NCBI RefSeq assembly: GCF_025567165.1
Contig: NZ_JAOQKC010000011.1
Span: forward strand, 55,002 to 119,001
Length of the DNA: 64,000 nucleotides
Source of the DNA: Laedolimicola ammoniilytica
GTDB taxonomy: Bacteria; Bacillota; Clostridia; Lachnospirales; Lachnospiraceae
Reading direction: 5' to 3'
Shown here: piece by piece, positions 32,713-41,928 of the stretch
Layout of the letters: each line of letters starts with the position of its first letter
Position numbering within the stretch: the first letter of the stretch is position 1
The notes under the pieces: generated by a model
Databases searched by the model: none
Told to the model about the DNA's origin: nothing
What the model saw: the letters and a program-made list of their open reading frames with translations, nothing else
Program-made: the position numbers and the translations under genes

Positions 32713-33261
32713 TTATTCCAGATTCGCATGCCGTTTGAACATACTTTCACTGGTTTCATTCTTAGCTTTCATCAACACAAGAACCAGATTTTCGAAAACC
32801 AGACAGGAACCTCCTTCAAACAATGTTCCCATAGGCATAATCGATGCCGCTTCCCTGTCCTCTTTCTTTGGCGCTTTAACCACCAGTGTTACATCTGCCA
32901 TTTTCCCCAGTGTAGATTCCGGATTGCCGGTCACCAGCAGGAGCGCTGCCCCTTTTTCCTTTGCTTTTTCCCCATGGGAGATCAGCGCTTTGGATTCTCC
33001 CGAACCGCTGCATAAAAGAAGCAAATCACCTTTCTGAATGGCAGTTGTCGTTGTTTCTCCTACAAAATAACTTCTACATCCCAGATGCATCAGGCGCATG
33101 GCAAAAGCCTTACAGCTTAAACCGCTTCTTCCCAGCCCATCGCAGAATATCTGTCCTGCTCCAAGAATCAGATCCGCCGCCTTCTGAAGCTCCTCTTCAC
33201 GGATTCCGGACACTGCCTGCCCTAGTTCTTTTAAAATGCTTTCTGTATACATCAGGGACAT
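32713..33261 (-). CDS. 6-phospho-3-hexuloisomerase-like SIS protein
   Basis: The 182-residue single SIS domain resembles HxlB/PHI: FCDGLGRSGLSCKAFAMRLMHLG and LCSGSGESKALISHGEKAK form the phosphate-binding loops, and PMGTLFEGG is the PHI-like catalytic loop. It should convert a hexulose 6-phosphate to fructose 6-phosphate or a relative. It sits between the kinase and the epimerase genes, with GGAAG upstream of the ATG. A true hexulose-phosphate synthase is absent in the window, so formaldehyde fixation is unlikely. Confidence 0.85.
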   Translation of the reverse strand: MSLMYTESILKELGQAVSGIREEELQKAADLILGAGQIFCDGLGRSGLSCKAFAMRLMHLGCRSYFVGETTTTAIQKGDLLLLCSGSGESKALISHGEKAKEKGAALLLVTGNPESTLGKMADVTLVVKAPKKEDREAASIMPMGTLFEGGSCLVFENLVLVLMKAKNETSESMFKRHANLE

Positions 33262-33277
33262 CTTTCTTCCTTCCTTT

Positions 33278-34804
33278 TTATATATGTGCCAGATCTGTAA
33301 AACTCTTTTTCAATGCGTCATACATCTGATCATATACTGCATGGTATTTCTCGTACAGGTCAGCTTCTGCCGGATCGAAGTCCATGGTATCCTGCTCCTG
33401 GATAAATTTATCACAGGCTTCCCGTACAGAAGGATAAATTCCGGCGCCTACGCCTGCCAGAATCGCAGCTCCGAAAGCGGCTCCTCCTTCCTTGTTGGCC
33501 AGTGTATGGATACCACAGCGGAACAGATCTGCCAGCATTTTTCTGTATACCGGACTTGTGCTTCCACCACCACAGGCGCGAAGAGAGGTAATCTCAATGC
33601 CCTGATCCTTTAATAGATCATTGCAGTCTGCCAGGCAGAATACCACGCCTTCCATGATAGCGCGAAGCATGTGCGCCTGGGTATGTACCGTATTCAGTCC
33701 CAGAAATGCGCCTCTGTACAGCGGATCCATATGGGGTGTTCTCTCTCCCATCAGGAACGGCAGGTAAATCAGCTTTTCACTTCCCACCGGAATCTTCTCA
33801 ACCAGCTCTGTCAGCAGGCTATAAAAAGACTTTCCTTCTTTCTTTGCTCTTTCAATCAAATCCTGACAGAACTTATCCTTAAACCACTCCACAGACAAGC
33901 CTGCGGACATGGGGCCACCCATGGAATGCCAACATCCCGGAACCGCGCAGCAGCATACATGGAGACCGCCCTCAGGAATACTGATATATTTATCAAAATG
34001 TGAATACACAACCGATGAGGTTCCTAAGGTAACAAAGGCCTGTCCTTCATGAACCACTCCGGTTCCTACTCCCGCGCAGGCATTGTCACTTCCACCCGCT
34101 ACTACTACCGTATCTTTGGAGAGTCCACACTGTTCTGCGATTTCCGGAAGAAGGGTTCCTGTCACTTCCTGACTTTCATATACTTTACCCAGAAGATTTT
34201 TATCAATCTTTAACGCATCCAGGATTTCTTCAGACCAGCAACGGTTTTTTACATCTAAAAGCTGCATGCCTGTTGCATCCGATACGTCCGTTGCAAATAC
34301 TCCCGTCAGTACATAGCGAATATAATCCTTCGGCAGAAGAATGTGTCTGCATTTCTTGAATTTTTCAGGCTCATTTTCCCGAATCCAGAGGATCTTGGCT
34401 GCTGTCCAGGCCGCCAAAGGCGGATTTGCGGAAATCTCCAGCCATTTCTCCATCGGAAGGGCTTCCAACATTTCGTCTACCTGCGCCGAACTTCTCTGAT
34501 CACACCAGAGAATGGTATTTCCAATCGTTTCTCCATTTTCATCCAGAAGTACCGAGCCATGCATCTGTCCGGAAAGTCCGATTCCCTTTACATCCTCACT
34601 CTTTACCCCCGTTTTTTCTACCACGGCTTTCAGCGTGTCCAGAACTGCATTCCGCCAGTCGTGGGGATCCTGTTCTGCCCAACCGTTATGCGGCTGATAC
34701 ATGGGGTAAGAATGTTCTGCGGAAGCTACGGTTTCTCCCTGTTCATTCACAAGAATTGTCTTTGTTGCGCTTGTGCCCAAATCAATGCCTATTACATACT
34801 TCAC
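33278..34804 (-). CDS. xylB: FGGY-family carbohydrate kinase (xylulokinase-like)
   Basis: The 508-residue kinase begins GIDLGTSATKTILV (ATP-binding phosphate 1 loop). It has SGQMHGSVLLDENGE, characteristic of xylulokinase, and the FGGY signatures including GGGSTSPVYRKMLADL near the C-terminus. It phosphorylates a ketose in the cytoplasm, D-xylulose if orthologous, though FGGY kinases in rare-sugar operons often act on other ketoses. It overlaps the epimerase gene upstream by 4 bp. Confidence 0.88.
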   Translation of the reverse strand: MKYVIGIDLGTSATKTILVNEQGETVASAEHSYPMYQPHNGWAEQDPHDWRNAVLDTLKAVVEKTGVKSEDVKGIGLSGQMHGSVLLDENGETIGNTILWCDQRSSAQVDEMLEALPMEKWLEISANPPLAAWTAAKILWIRENEPEKFKKCRHILLPKDYIRYVLTGVFATDVSDATGMQLLDVKNRCWSEEILDALKIDKNLLGKVYESQEVTGTLLPEIAEQCGLSKDTVVVAGGSDNACAGVGTGVVHEGQAFVTLGTSSVVYSHFDKYISIPEGGLHVCCCAVPGCWHSMGGPMSAGLSVEWFKDKFCQDLIERAKKEGKSFYSLLTELVEKIPVGSEKLIYLPFLMGERTPHMDPLYRGAFLGLNTVHTQAHMLRAIMEGVVFCLADCNDLLKDQGIEITSLRACGGGSTSPVYRKMLADLFRCGIHTLANKEGGAAFGAAILAGVGAGIYPSVREACDKFIQEQDTMDFDPAEADLYEKYHAVYDQMYDALKKSFTDLAHI

Positions 34805-35478
34805 GTCTGCTTACCTTCTTTCCCTTTGCGGATTTCCTGCTGCATCCAACGGATATTTTCTTCCATATTTCCCTTTACAATTGCTCTTCCTGATACAAAT
34901 ATGGTAGCTCCGGCTGCCGCAACAGCTCCAATATTTTCTTTTGTAATATTACCATCCACTTCGATATCTGTATCCAAGCCCATCTGGTTCAGTTTCTCAC
35001 GAAGTCTGCGGATTTTCTCCAGCGATTCCGGAATGAAGGTCTGACCCTCAACTCCCGGTTCTGTAGTCATCAGCTGTACTACATCTGCCATACGCAGGAT
35101 TTCTTCATCCAATACGGTAAGCGGCGTCCCCGGCTTCAGCACTACTCCCGCCTTTCGCCCAAGCGCCCTGATATCGCTCATTACCTGCTTTACATTTTCA
35201 CAGGTTTCATAATGAACCGTGATTATATCCGCGCCTGCTTCTGCTATCCGTCTGATAAATTTTTCAGGATGCAGGGTCATCATATGTACGTCGAAAATTC
35301 TCCTAGTGCTTGGACGGATTCCTTCAATCAATTTGATTCCCAGTCCCAGATTCGGAACAAAATTTCCATCCATCACATCAATATGCACATAATCTGCTCC
35401 AGCCGCATCTATCGCTTTCAAATCTCTGTCAAGATATCTGTAATCCAATTCAAGCAGAGACACACCCAGCTTATACAT
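34801..35478 (-). CDS. Ribulose-phosphate 3-epimerase-family protein (RPE/AlsE-like)
   Basis: The 225-residue TIM barrel has the family motifs YVHIDVMDGNFVPN and VHMMTLHPEKF, and the C-terminal phosphate-binding segments EVDGNI and FVSGRAIV. The usual MTVNPGFGGQ loop is changed to MTTEPGVEGQ, so it is divergent from housekeeping Rpe. In E. coli the allose operon carries AlsE, an RPE-like allulose-6-phosphate 3-epimerase, and the position here is analogous. Two ATGs are possible; 35478 is chosen because AGAGG is nine bases upstream (35484 would leave only three). It is coupled to the kinase by a 4-bp overlap. Confidence 0.85.
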   Translation of the reverse strand: MYKLGVSLLELDYRYLDRDLKAIDAAGADYVHIDVMDGNFVPNLGLGIKLIEGIRPSTRRIFDVHMMTLHPEKFIRRIAEAGADIITVHYETCENVKQVMSDIRALGRKAGVVLKPGTPLTVLDEEILRMADVVQLMTTEPGVEGQTFIPESLEKIRRLREKLNQMGLDTDIEVDGNITKENIGAVAAAGATIFVSGRAIVKGNMEENIRWMQQEIRKGKEGKQT

Positions 35479-35491
35479 TTTCATTTTCCTC

Positions 35492-36334
35492 TTAAATTTT
35501 ATTATAATCAATTGCCTGCTGTGTAGCTTTGATATGTTCTTTACAACCGCGTCCCAGTCTTGATTCATAACCCAGATAAAGTGCTTCCAGAATGAACTGA
35601 TCTGAGATACGTCTTGTTACCTTGTCACGGCCCACTGTCAGGTCGTTGGCTGAAACCAGAAGGCGAATGTCCGTATACTCCAATAATGGTGAATTATCCC
35701 GTCTGGTAATGCTGATGGTCGTTGCCCCTCTCTGCTTCGCAATCTTCATTGCTTCTACCACATTTCTGGAACGGCCATCATAAGATACGGCAACCGCCAC
35801 ATCATTTTTGGTCAGATTGCTTGCGGCAATCATTTGAAGCATAATATCTTCCTCTGCCGAACAGGCAACTCCTATCCGTTTAAACTTTATATATGACAGC
35901 TTTGCTGCAACATACGCGTCTCCTGCTGCAAAAAAATGAATCGAATTAGCCTGCAGCAGCGCCATCAATGCTTCTTCATATTTGTTTTCCTTATTGGCAA
36001 GCGTCTCGCTGAGCACTTCCAGATTATTCTTATATAATTTATTCAGAATTGCCGCCATGTTATCCTGTACGCCTATTGTATTGACAGTATCAGGCTCTTC
36101 ATGATTCGCAACGGTAAAAGCTTCTTTCAAAGTGGTATATCCGTCATATCCCAACCGTCTGCAGAACCTTACAATGGAAGCTTCACTTGTGCCAGATTCC
36201 TTTGAAATCTGTGCAAGTGTCATTCTTTCAATTGCCTCCGGGTTCTCCGCAAGGGCTTCTGCAATCCGTCGTTCCGCTCTCGGCAGTGATGGTATAAGTC
36301 TTGCGATTTTCTCTAATATCTCATGCATCATCAT
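35492..36334 (-). CDS. RpiR/MurR-family transcriptional regulator (HTH + SIS)
   Basis: The 280-residue regulator has an N-terminal RpiR helix-turn-helix (about 1-77, with MTLAQISKESGTSEASIVRFCRRLG split around the turn). A SIS domain (about 125-260) follows, with FAAGDAYVAAKLSYIKFKR and VAVSYDGRSRNVVEAM, to bind a sugar phosphate. It is the first gene of the sugar operon and probably controls it together with itself, in response to a phosphorylated intermediate. Dyads of TGAAGT/ACTTCA upstream are candidate binding sites. Confidence 0.9.
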   Translation of the reverse strand: MMMHEILEKIARLIPSLPRAERRIAEALAENPEAIERMTLAQISKESGTSEASIVRFCRRLGYDGYTTLKEAFTVANHEEPDTVNTIGVQDNMAAILNKLYKNNLEVLSETLANKENKYEEALMALLQANSIHFFAAGDAYVAAKLSYIKFKRIGVACSAEEDIMLQMIAASNLTKNDVAVAVSYDGRSRNVVEAMKIAKQRGATTISITRRDNSPLLEYTDIRLLVSANDLTVGRDKVTRRISDQFILEALYLGYESRLGRGCKEHIKATQQAIDYNKI

Positions 36335-36375
36335 CCCTGCTTTCTTTCCCTTTGCTTGATTTCATTTTAATTCGC

Positions 36376-36389
36376 ACTTCAAATGAAGT
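36376..36389. promoter_or_regulatory. Putative RpiR-type operator 1
   Basis: ACTTCAAATGAAGT is a dyad (6-2-6) 42 bp upstream of the regulator's ATG. The same half-site recurs at operator 2, which supports a specific binding site. Confidence 0.55.
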
Positions 36390-36503
36390 AAACATCGGAT
36401 AGTTTTTTCTACTTTTTATTTCATTTGCCTTTCACTCACCCCCTTATTTTCGTCTTGTATTTTGTGTGTTTTGTGCATTTTTCACAATTTTTTTCATTTT
36501 TCA

Positions 36504-36540
36504 TTTCATAATGAAGTGTCTATTTGCATATTCACTTCAT
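36504..36540. promoter_or_regulatory. Putative RpiR-type operator cluster 2
   Basis: ATGAAGTG (36511-36518) and CACTTCAT (36533-36540) form an inverted repeat with a 14-bp spacer. The left half-site also overlaps the short dyad TTCATAATGAA (36505-36515). The surrounding stretch 36335-36690 is otherwise AT-rich non-coding sequence that should hold the operon promoter. Confidence 0.5.
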
Positions 36541-36692
36541 TTTTAATCCACTTATTTCCATTTCATGTTTCCATTTCTTTTTATTTCCGAAGCAGAAACA
36601 GCTTGTTTTTTCACTTTTCCGTCGATATTGTCTGCTATTTTAAAATTATATTATATTTTATCAGTTTTTTCAAGCATGATATAGGTACATAG

Positions 36693-36736
36693 AAAAAGGA
36701 GCATGCTCGAATTTACTTCGCAGCATACTCCTTTTC
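36693..36736. terminator. Terminator downstream of the aconitase-family gene
   Basis: Stem GGAGCATGCT / AGCATACTCC with one mismatch and a 14-nt loop. On the minus strand it is followed by TTTTTC; on the plus strand by TTTTCC. It lies 28 bp after the aconitase stop. Confidence 0.75.
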
Positions 36737-36763
36737 CATATTTCCACTTCAAAATTACTTCTT

Positions 36764-39049
36764 TTATCCTCTATAATAGTTGATCAGACAGCCCTTCAGA
36801 ATGATCTCCCGCTCATCATCGGTCAGTCCGCCCAGCTTCAGGGTTACTTCCCGATCTTTCTCACCGTTTACGTATACGGGAATCTCGGTTTTCTTCTCTT
36901 CCACTGCCTTGCGGATCTCCGGAACAAACAGGAAATCGCCCTTGGCAAAGGGAAGGATTCCCTCGTCAATCAGGAAGGGCAGCATACCCCAGTTGATCAG
37001 GTTGGAGCGGTAACGCTTGGTGGCGTAGGAATTGGCGATATTGGCCCAGCCGCCCAGTACCTTCTGGCAGGAGGCCGCCTGCTCTCTGGCGGAGCCGTCG
37101 CCCGGCTTCACCGCAAAGATGGTGCTGCCCACGCCCACGTTGGTCTTGTCCACGCCCGGATACCATGCGTTCAGATTCTGGAATACCGGTTTCAGCTCCG
37201 GCACTGCCTCTGCAGGACAATCTCCTGCCTCGATGGCCTTCTCGGCTTTCTGAATCTCCTTGGCCAGACCTACATAAGCCGGAGCCTTCCGGGACAGGGT
37301 GAACTCTGCCAGACCCAGCGGGTTGGAGCGGTAAGAGGATGTCTCGCCGGAGGGAATCAGCTCGTCCGTAGTGGTGACCGGATCGTGAATCTCCGATACC
37401 ACCTTCAGAATCAGATGCTCCGCCAGGGCCGGCATAGCGGGCCAATCCTTGATATTCGGGCCAAACTTGATCTCTACGCTCGGATCTGCCACGCCCTTGC
37501 TGTCAAAGACACGGTTCTCGTAAATCTTGCTGTCAAAGAAGTAACGCGGATTGCTGAAGTCCACGTCCATCTCGGTGGCCGCGGTCAGATAACCCTTGTT
37601 GGCTGCGGTAGCAGCGATGGAACGGGCATCCATCAGCGCCACAGACGCAATCTGGCCGCTCTGGAGCTTGGAGCCCTCCCGGTTCGGGAAGTTACGGGTG
37701 GAGTGACGGATACTGAAGCCGTTGTTGGACGGGGTATCGCCTGCGCCGAAGCAGGGGCCGCAGAAGGCTGTCTTCAGCACTGCTCCGGTCTCCATCAGAG
37801 TTGCCGCCGCTCCATTTTTTACCAGTTCCATGTAAATCGGCATACTTGCCGGGTATACGCTTAAGGTAAATTCATCCGGGCCGATGCTTGCGCCCTTTAA
37901 GATATCCGCTGCCGCGCAGATATTTTCAAAGCCGCCGCCTGCACAGCCTGCGATGATGCCCTGATCCACGTAGAGCTTGCCGTCGCGGATCTTATCAGTC
38001 AGATGATAATCTACCGCGCCGCCCAGGGATACCAGAGCCTTCTTTTCCACATCCCGCAGGATATCGCCCAGGTTCGCCTTCACGTCCTCAATGGTGTAGA
38101 CGTTGCTGGGATGGAAGGGCATGGCAATCATCGGCTTCACAGCGCTTAAGTCCACATAAATCATGCCGTCGTAGTAAGCCACCTTGCCCGGCTTCAGCTC
38201 TTTATAAGCTCCGGCTCTGCCATGAATTTCATAAAACTCTTTAATAGTGTCGTCAGTCTTCCAGATGGAGGACAGGCAGGTGGTCTCTGTGGTCATGACG
38301 TCGATGCCGATACGGAAGTCCGCGCTCAGATTCTCCACGCCGTCTCCCACAAACTCCATGACCTTGTTATTTACATAGCCCTTCTCAAAGACTGCGCCGA
38401 TGATGGCCAACGCCACATCCTGAGGACCGACGCCCTTCTGAGGCTCTCCGGTCAGGTACACACCTACCACGCCGGGCATATTGATATCATAGGTCTTATT
38501 CAGCAGCTGCTTTACCAGCTCCGGTCCGCCCTCGCCCATGGCCATGGTTCCCAGGGCGCCGTAGCGGGTATGGCTGTCCGATCCCAGAATCATCTTGCCG
38601 CCCTCTGCCAGCATTTCCCGGGCAAACTGGTGGATCACTGCCTGATGGGGCGGTACATAGATGCCGCCGTACTTTTTCGCGCAGGTCAGGCCAAACATGT
38701 GGTCATCCTCGTTGATGGTTCCGCCTACGGCGCAAAGGCTGTTGTGACAGTTGGTCAGCACATAGGGAATCGGGAATTTCTCCAGTCCCGAAGCCCGGGC
38801 TGTCTGAATGATTCCGACAAATGTAATATCGTGGGACGTCAGCTTATCGAATTTGATCTCCAGCTTGTCCATATTGCCAGATGTATTGTGCGACTCCAGA
38901 ATTCCATAGGCGATGGTCTGTTTTCTGGCCTCTTCCTTGGAGGGCACGCTGCCGAGCTGGCTCTCCAGCACGCTGGGCGCGTCCTTGGTATCCGGGATGA
39001 TTTCTGTTCCGTTCAGCAGATATGCTCCGCCTTCCAGTAATTGAACCAT
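36764..39049 (-). CDS. Aconitase-family hydratase
   Basis: The 761-residue protein has aconitase-superfamily features: the [4Fe-4S] cysteine segments CAGGGFENIC and CGPCFGAGDTPSNNG, followed by RHSTRNFPNREGS and, near the end, the swivel domain. It probably converts citrate to isocitrate or acts as a related hydratase. It is closest in length to monomeric clostridial aconitase/hydratase proteins. The ATG at 39049 has GGAGGAG six bases upstream. It is monocistronic with a structured leader of about 180 nt. Substrate specificity (aconitate, homoaconitate or other) is not settled. Confidence 0.88.
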   Translation of the reverse strand: MVQLLEGGAYLLNGTEIIPDTKDAPSVLESQLGSVPSKEEARKQTIAYGILESHNTSGNMDKLEIKFDKLTSHDITFVGIIQTARASGLEKFPIPYVLTNCHNSLCAVGGTINEDDHMFGLTCAKKYGGIYVPPHQAVIHQFAREMLAEGGKMILGSDSHTRYGALGTMAMGEGGPELVKQLLNKTYDINMPGVVGVYLTGEPQKGVGPQDVALAIIGAVFEKGYVNNKVMEFVGDGVENLSADFRIGIDVMTTETTCLSSIWKTDDTIKEFYEIHGRAGAYKELKPGKVAYYDGMIYVDLSAVKPMIAMPFHPSNVYTIEDVKANLGDILRDVEKKALVSLGGAVDYHLTDKIRDGKLYVDQGIIAGCAGGGFENICAAADILKGASIGPDEFTLSVYPASMPIYMELVKNGAAATLMETGAVLKTAFCGPCFGAGDTPSNNGFSIRHSTRNFPNREGSKLQSGQIASVALMDARSIAATAANKGYLTAATEMDVDFSNPRYFFDSKIYENRVFDSKGVADPSVEIKFGPNIKDWPAMPALAEHLILKVVSEIHDPVTTTDELIPSGETSSYRSNPLGLAEFTLSRKAPAYVGLAKEIQKAEKAIEAGDCPAEAVPELKPVFQNLNAWYPGVDKTNVGVGSTIFAVKPGDGSAREQAASCQKVLGGWANIANSYATKRYRSNLINWGMLPFLIDEGILPFAKGDFLFVPEIRKAVEEKKTEIPVYVNGEKDREVTLKLGGLTDDEREIILKGCLINYYRG

Positions 39050-39096
39050 GTTTCTCCTCCTGCTGTTGTGAATGTTGTGACCTCGGACGGGCGGGT

Positions 39097-39199
39097 CTTC
39101 TGGAAACTGCTGTCGCAGTTTCCAGAAGCATCGGAGGGCCCTCCGATGTCTGTCTTTGTAAAACCATAGTCTTACAAGCAAGCTTGACGCCTATGGTTT
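39097..39199 (-). repeat. Three consecutive hairpins in the aconitase leader
   Basis: From the aconitase gene outward: a 14-bp perfect stem with a TGTC loop (39097-39128), a 20-bp perfect palindrome (39129-39148), and a 9-bp stem AAACCATAG / CTATGGTTT (39161-39169, 39191-39199). They lie between the predicted transcription start and the ATG. They could be a regulatory RNA leader or a dispersed hairpin repeat. Confidence 0.7.
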
Positions 39200-39234
39200 C
39201 CCCAATCCAGCCGCCCTATGGCCTGTTACGTTCC

Positions 39235-39263
39235 ATTATAAAAAGAGCCTGCAGAAATTGCAA
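39235..39263 (-). promoter_or_regulatory. Predicted promoter of the aconitase-family gene
   Basis: On the minus strand TTGCAA (39258-39263), a 17-bp spacer and TATAAT (39235-39240). It overlaps the terminator of the upstream sensor kinase gene and predicts a start near 39228. Confidence 0.65.
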
Positions 39264-39274
39264 GCTCTCTTTCT
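39239..39274 (-). terminator. Terminator of the histidine kinase gene
   Basis: On the minus strand AAGAGAGC-TTGCA / TGCAG-GCTCTTTTT forms a stem with a 5-nt loop and a T-run, 3 bp after the kinase stop codon. Confidence 0.65.
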
Positions 39275-39276
39275 CA

Positions 39277-41928
39277 TTATTCTTGAGACTCCGTTTCATT
39301 TACGGATGTGTTATCCGCCTCCGGGAAGATAATTGTCACCTTAAACAAATCGCCGTCCAGATAGATATTGAAGCTTCCCTTTTGAAGCTCCGTCAAGTTC
39401 CGGGCGATGGAAAGTCCCAGGCCGCTGCCTTCGGTGCTGCGGGCCACATCTCCCCGGATAAAACGCTCCGTCAGCTCGTCCGCGTTGATATTCAGAGGCT
39501 GCTCGGAGATATTTTTAATACTGAAGCGCACCATATGCCCCACCGTGGTCAGTTCCACGTAGACCCGGGTATTCGGCATGGCGTACTTGACCGTGTTATT
39601 ATACAGGTTCTCAATGACGCGCCAGAGCCTCCGGCCGTCCGCCACGATGACCACCGGCTCCTCGGGCATATTCACCACCAGATTCAGACCTTTATTCTCA
39701 AATTTTTCACTGAATTCGCCGTTGGTCTGCTGAATCAGCTCCTGGAAATTAAGGCGGTTCAGCTCCAGTTTTATATTGCCGGAGCTGATTTTGGAGGCCT
39801 CCACCAGATCGTCGGTCAGGTGCTTCAGTCTCAGCGCCTTATCCTCCAGAATCGCGATGTAATTCTTTGCCCGCTCATTCTGGATATCCTCCCGCTTTAA
39901 GAGATCCACATAATTGATAATCGACGTCAGCGGCGTCTTGATGTCATGGGATACATTGGTAATCAAATCAGACTTCAGGCGCTCGTCCCTGACGCTCTTC
40001 TCCACCGCCGAAGACAGGCCGATGCCCATCTGATTGACCGCCTCCGCAAAGACCCGGTTATCTCCACTGATCTGCTCCATGGGGATCTGCGCTGTCAGCT
40101 CCCCTGCGGAAATTTTCTTGATCCCGTCCAGAATTTTCTGCCGCTGGACTGCCTGTCGGAGCAGAAAGACGCCCACTCCCAGATCAAAGAATGCCAGCAG
40201 AACGATTCCAAATTCCCCCATTATCAGGAACACTACGTTTCCCAGCAGAAAGCCTGCGTAGGAAAGCATGGTCTTCGTGGTGGTCTTCCGGTTTCTCATG
40301 ATTTTCCCAAAGAGATTGCAAACCAGACAGAACACACTGTTCTTCCACAAGGTATGCGCCTTGATTCTCCGCACCAGGCTGATATAGCCAATCAGGAACA
40401 GCAGGTTCAGTGCGAAGGTGGTTACGCCGCCGGCCAGCACGAATTCTCTCATCTCCAGGTTCCGCACAGACACGCTGTTGGAAACCAGCACCAGAATCAG
40501 CCAGGCCGGGATCATAAGACTCAGGGCCGCCGGCTCTGTATGCATCCGGTCAAAGCGGTTCAGCACAATCTGCCCGTCCTCCTCGGTGCTCCGTCCTGCT
40601 GCCAGCGTCAGGTATACCATCGTCAGCAGATAAAGCACTGCACCCGGGCTCACGCCGTACGCCGCCATCCGGCTCACAGGCGCGATTTCCTCGTACTGCT
40701 TTTTATACTGAGCCAGCTTATCACTGGCCTTATAGTCCGTATCCACCGCCACAGCCAGAATATAGTCGCCGTCCACCGAGGGCGGATAGCTCTTCACATA
40801 GCTGCTCAGCTCACTTAAGGAAATGGGCATACCGCTGGAATCGTAGCTCATATCCTCGCTGTCATAGATCAGGTAATCCTGATAGCTTCGGATATAATCC
40901 AGCAGCCCTTCGGTGCTGGAAAATTTTGTCTTTCCAAAGCTTTTCATATTGGTATAAATCTTCTTGGTGAAATCATCCGAAGAAACCTGTTCCACAGACT
41001 TTGGAATCACAAAGTAACGCATATTGGTCATACTTGGGCTGAACAGCTCCAGGTTCTCCGTATAGGCAAAATAGTCATTGTAGATAACCGGAAGCGTGCT
41101 CTCCAGATCCTGATAGATCTCCTGCAGCTGGGCCGTCGTCAGCTTCTGCTCCTCCGCATAGGCTGTAATGCTGTCATAGCCCACCGGGGCGTAACGCTCC
41201 TCTACAGCTTCCAGCTGCTCCACATCGCGGACCGTTCCCTGCATCATTCCAAAGGGGAGCTCCTCACCGTCGGTGATGAATTCCTCTATATAGCCTTCTT
41301 CCGTACTGTATTCTTCCGCCGCGTACTCCTCCACAGCTGCTTCTTCTGCAGCAGCCCCTTCCGCCGCTTTTTCTCTCTCCGGCGCGGCCGTGGTTGAGCT
41401 TGTGATACTGCTGCCTCCGTTCATGCTGGAAATGGACCCCACCTCGGTTCCATCCTCGCTGTACAGGGACTGCTCCGTATAATTAGTAAAGCTCTTGGAC
41501 AGATAGCCTACCGTACCGTCGTCGTAGGTAATCTTCATCAGGGTTCCGGTTTCCATTCCCTCCAGGGACCAGTTCAGCAGATCCGCCAGTGCGTAATAGA
41601 GACCGCCGTCCTTCGGATCCCCGTTCCCGATGGTACTGTTATCCGCGTACTGCTGAATATTTACCAGCAGCTTTCCGTCATAAACGCCATTTTTTTCAAA
41701 CTTACTCTCCCGGCTGGCCGCCCGGACACAGCGGTAAATCTGCTCTAATACCTCGTTCTGATAGTATCCGGTGCTCTCAAAGCTCTGCTCCTTTCCCACG
41801 AAGCCAAAGCCACTGCCGCTCACATAGACCGTACATACGACCACGGACAGCACCAGCACCACAGCGCATATCTGATTGACTAAAAGAGCCGCCAGCTTCC
41901 ACGGCCTTGCATATTCCCATCGCTTCAT
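39277..41928 (-). CDS. Large membrane sensor histidine kinase
   Basis: The 883-residue kinase has an N-terminal membrane helix (about 13-35) and a large extracytoplasmic region to about 430. This includes a low-complexity Glu/Ala stretch (about 185-215). About five further membrane helices follow, a HAMP-like region, a HisKA box NVSHDIKTPLTSIINYVDL and an ATPase domain (ENLYNNTVKYA, GSGLGLSIARNL). It follows its response regulator without a gap. The multi-helix core resembles kinases that sense envelope stress or antibiotics, but the signal is unknown. Confidence 0.9.
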   Translation of the reverse strand: MKRWEYARPWKLAALLVNQICAVVLVLSVVVCTVYVSGSGFGFVGKEQSFESTGYYQNEVLEQIYRCVRAASRESKFEKNGVYDGKLLVNIQQYADNSTIGNGDPKDGGLYYALADLLNWSLEGMETGTLMKITYDDGTVGYLSKSFTNYTEQSLYSEDGTEVGSISSMNGGSSITSSTTAAPEREKAAEGAAAEEAAVEEYAAEEYSTEEGYIEEFITDGEELPFGMMQGTVRDVEQLEAVEERYAPVGYDSITAYAEEQKLTTAQLQEIYQDLESTLPVIYNDYFAYTENLELFSPSMTNMRYFVIPKSVEQVSSDDFTKKIYTNMKSFGKTKFSSTEGLLDYIRSYQDYLIYDSEDMSYDSSGMPISLSELSSYVKSYPPSVDGDYILAVAVDTDYKASDKLAQYKKQYEEIAPVSRMAAYGVSPGAVLYLLTMVYLTLAAGRSTEEDGQIVLNRFDRMHTEPAALSLMIPAWLILVLVSNSVSVRNLEMREFVLAGGVTTFALNLLFLIGYISLVRRIKAHTLWKNSVFCLVCNLFGKIMRNRKTTTKTMLSYAGFLLGNVVFLIMGEFGIVLLAFFDLGVGVFLLRQAVQRQKILDGIKKISAGELTAQIPMEQISGDNRVFAEAVNQMGIGLSSAVEKSVRDERLKSDLITNVSHDIKTPLTSIINYVDLLKREDIQNERAKNYIAILEDKALRLKHLTDDLVEASKISSGNIKLELNRLNFQELIQQTNGEFSEKFENKGLNLVVNMPEEPVVIVADGRRLWRVIENLYNNTVKYAMPNTRVYVELTTVGHMVRFSIKNISEQPLNINADELTERFIRGDVARSTEGSGLGLSIARNLTELQKGSFNIYLDGDLFKVTIIFPEADNTSVNETESQE

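Noticed and set aside
32713..35478. Ribulose-monophosphate (formaldehyde) pathway from the PHI-like and RPE-like genes
   Set aside because: The RPE-like protein has ribulose-phosphate-epimerase motifs, not those of hexulose-phosphate synthase, so a sugar-catabolic role is more likely.
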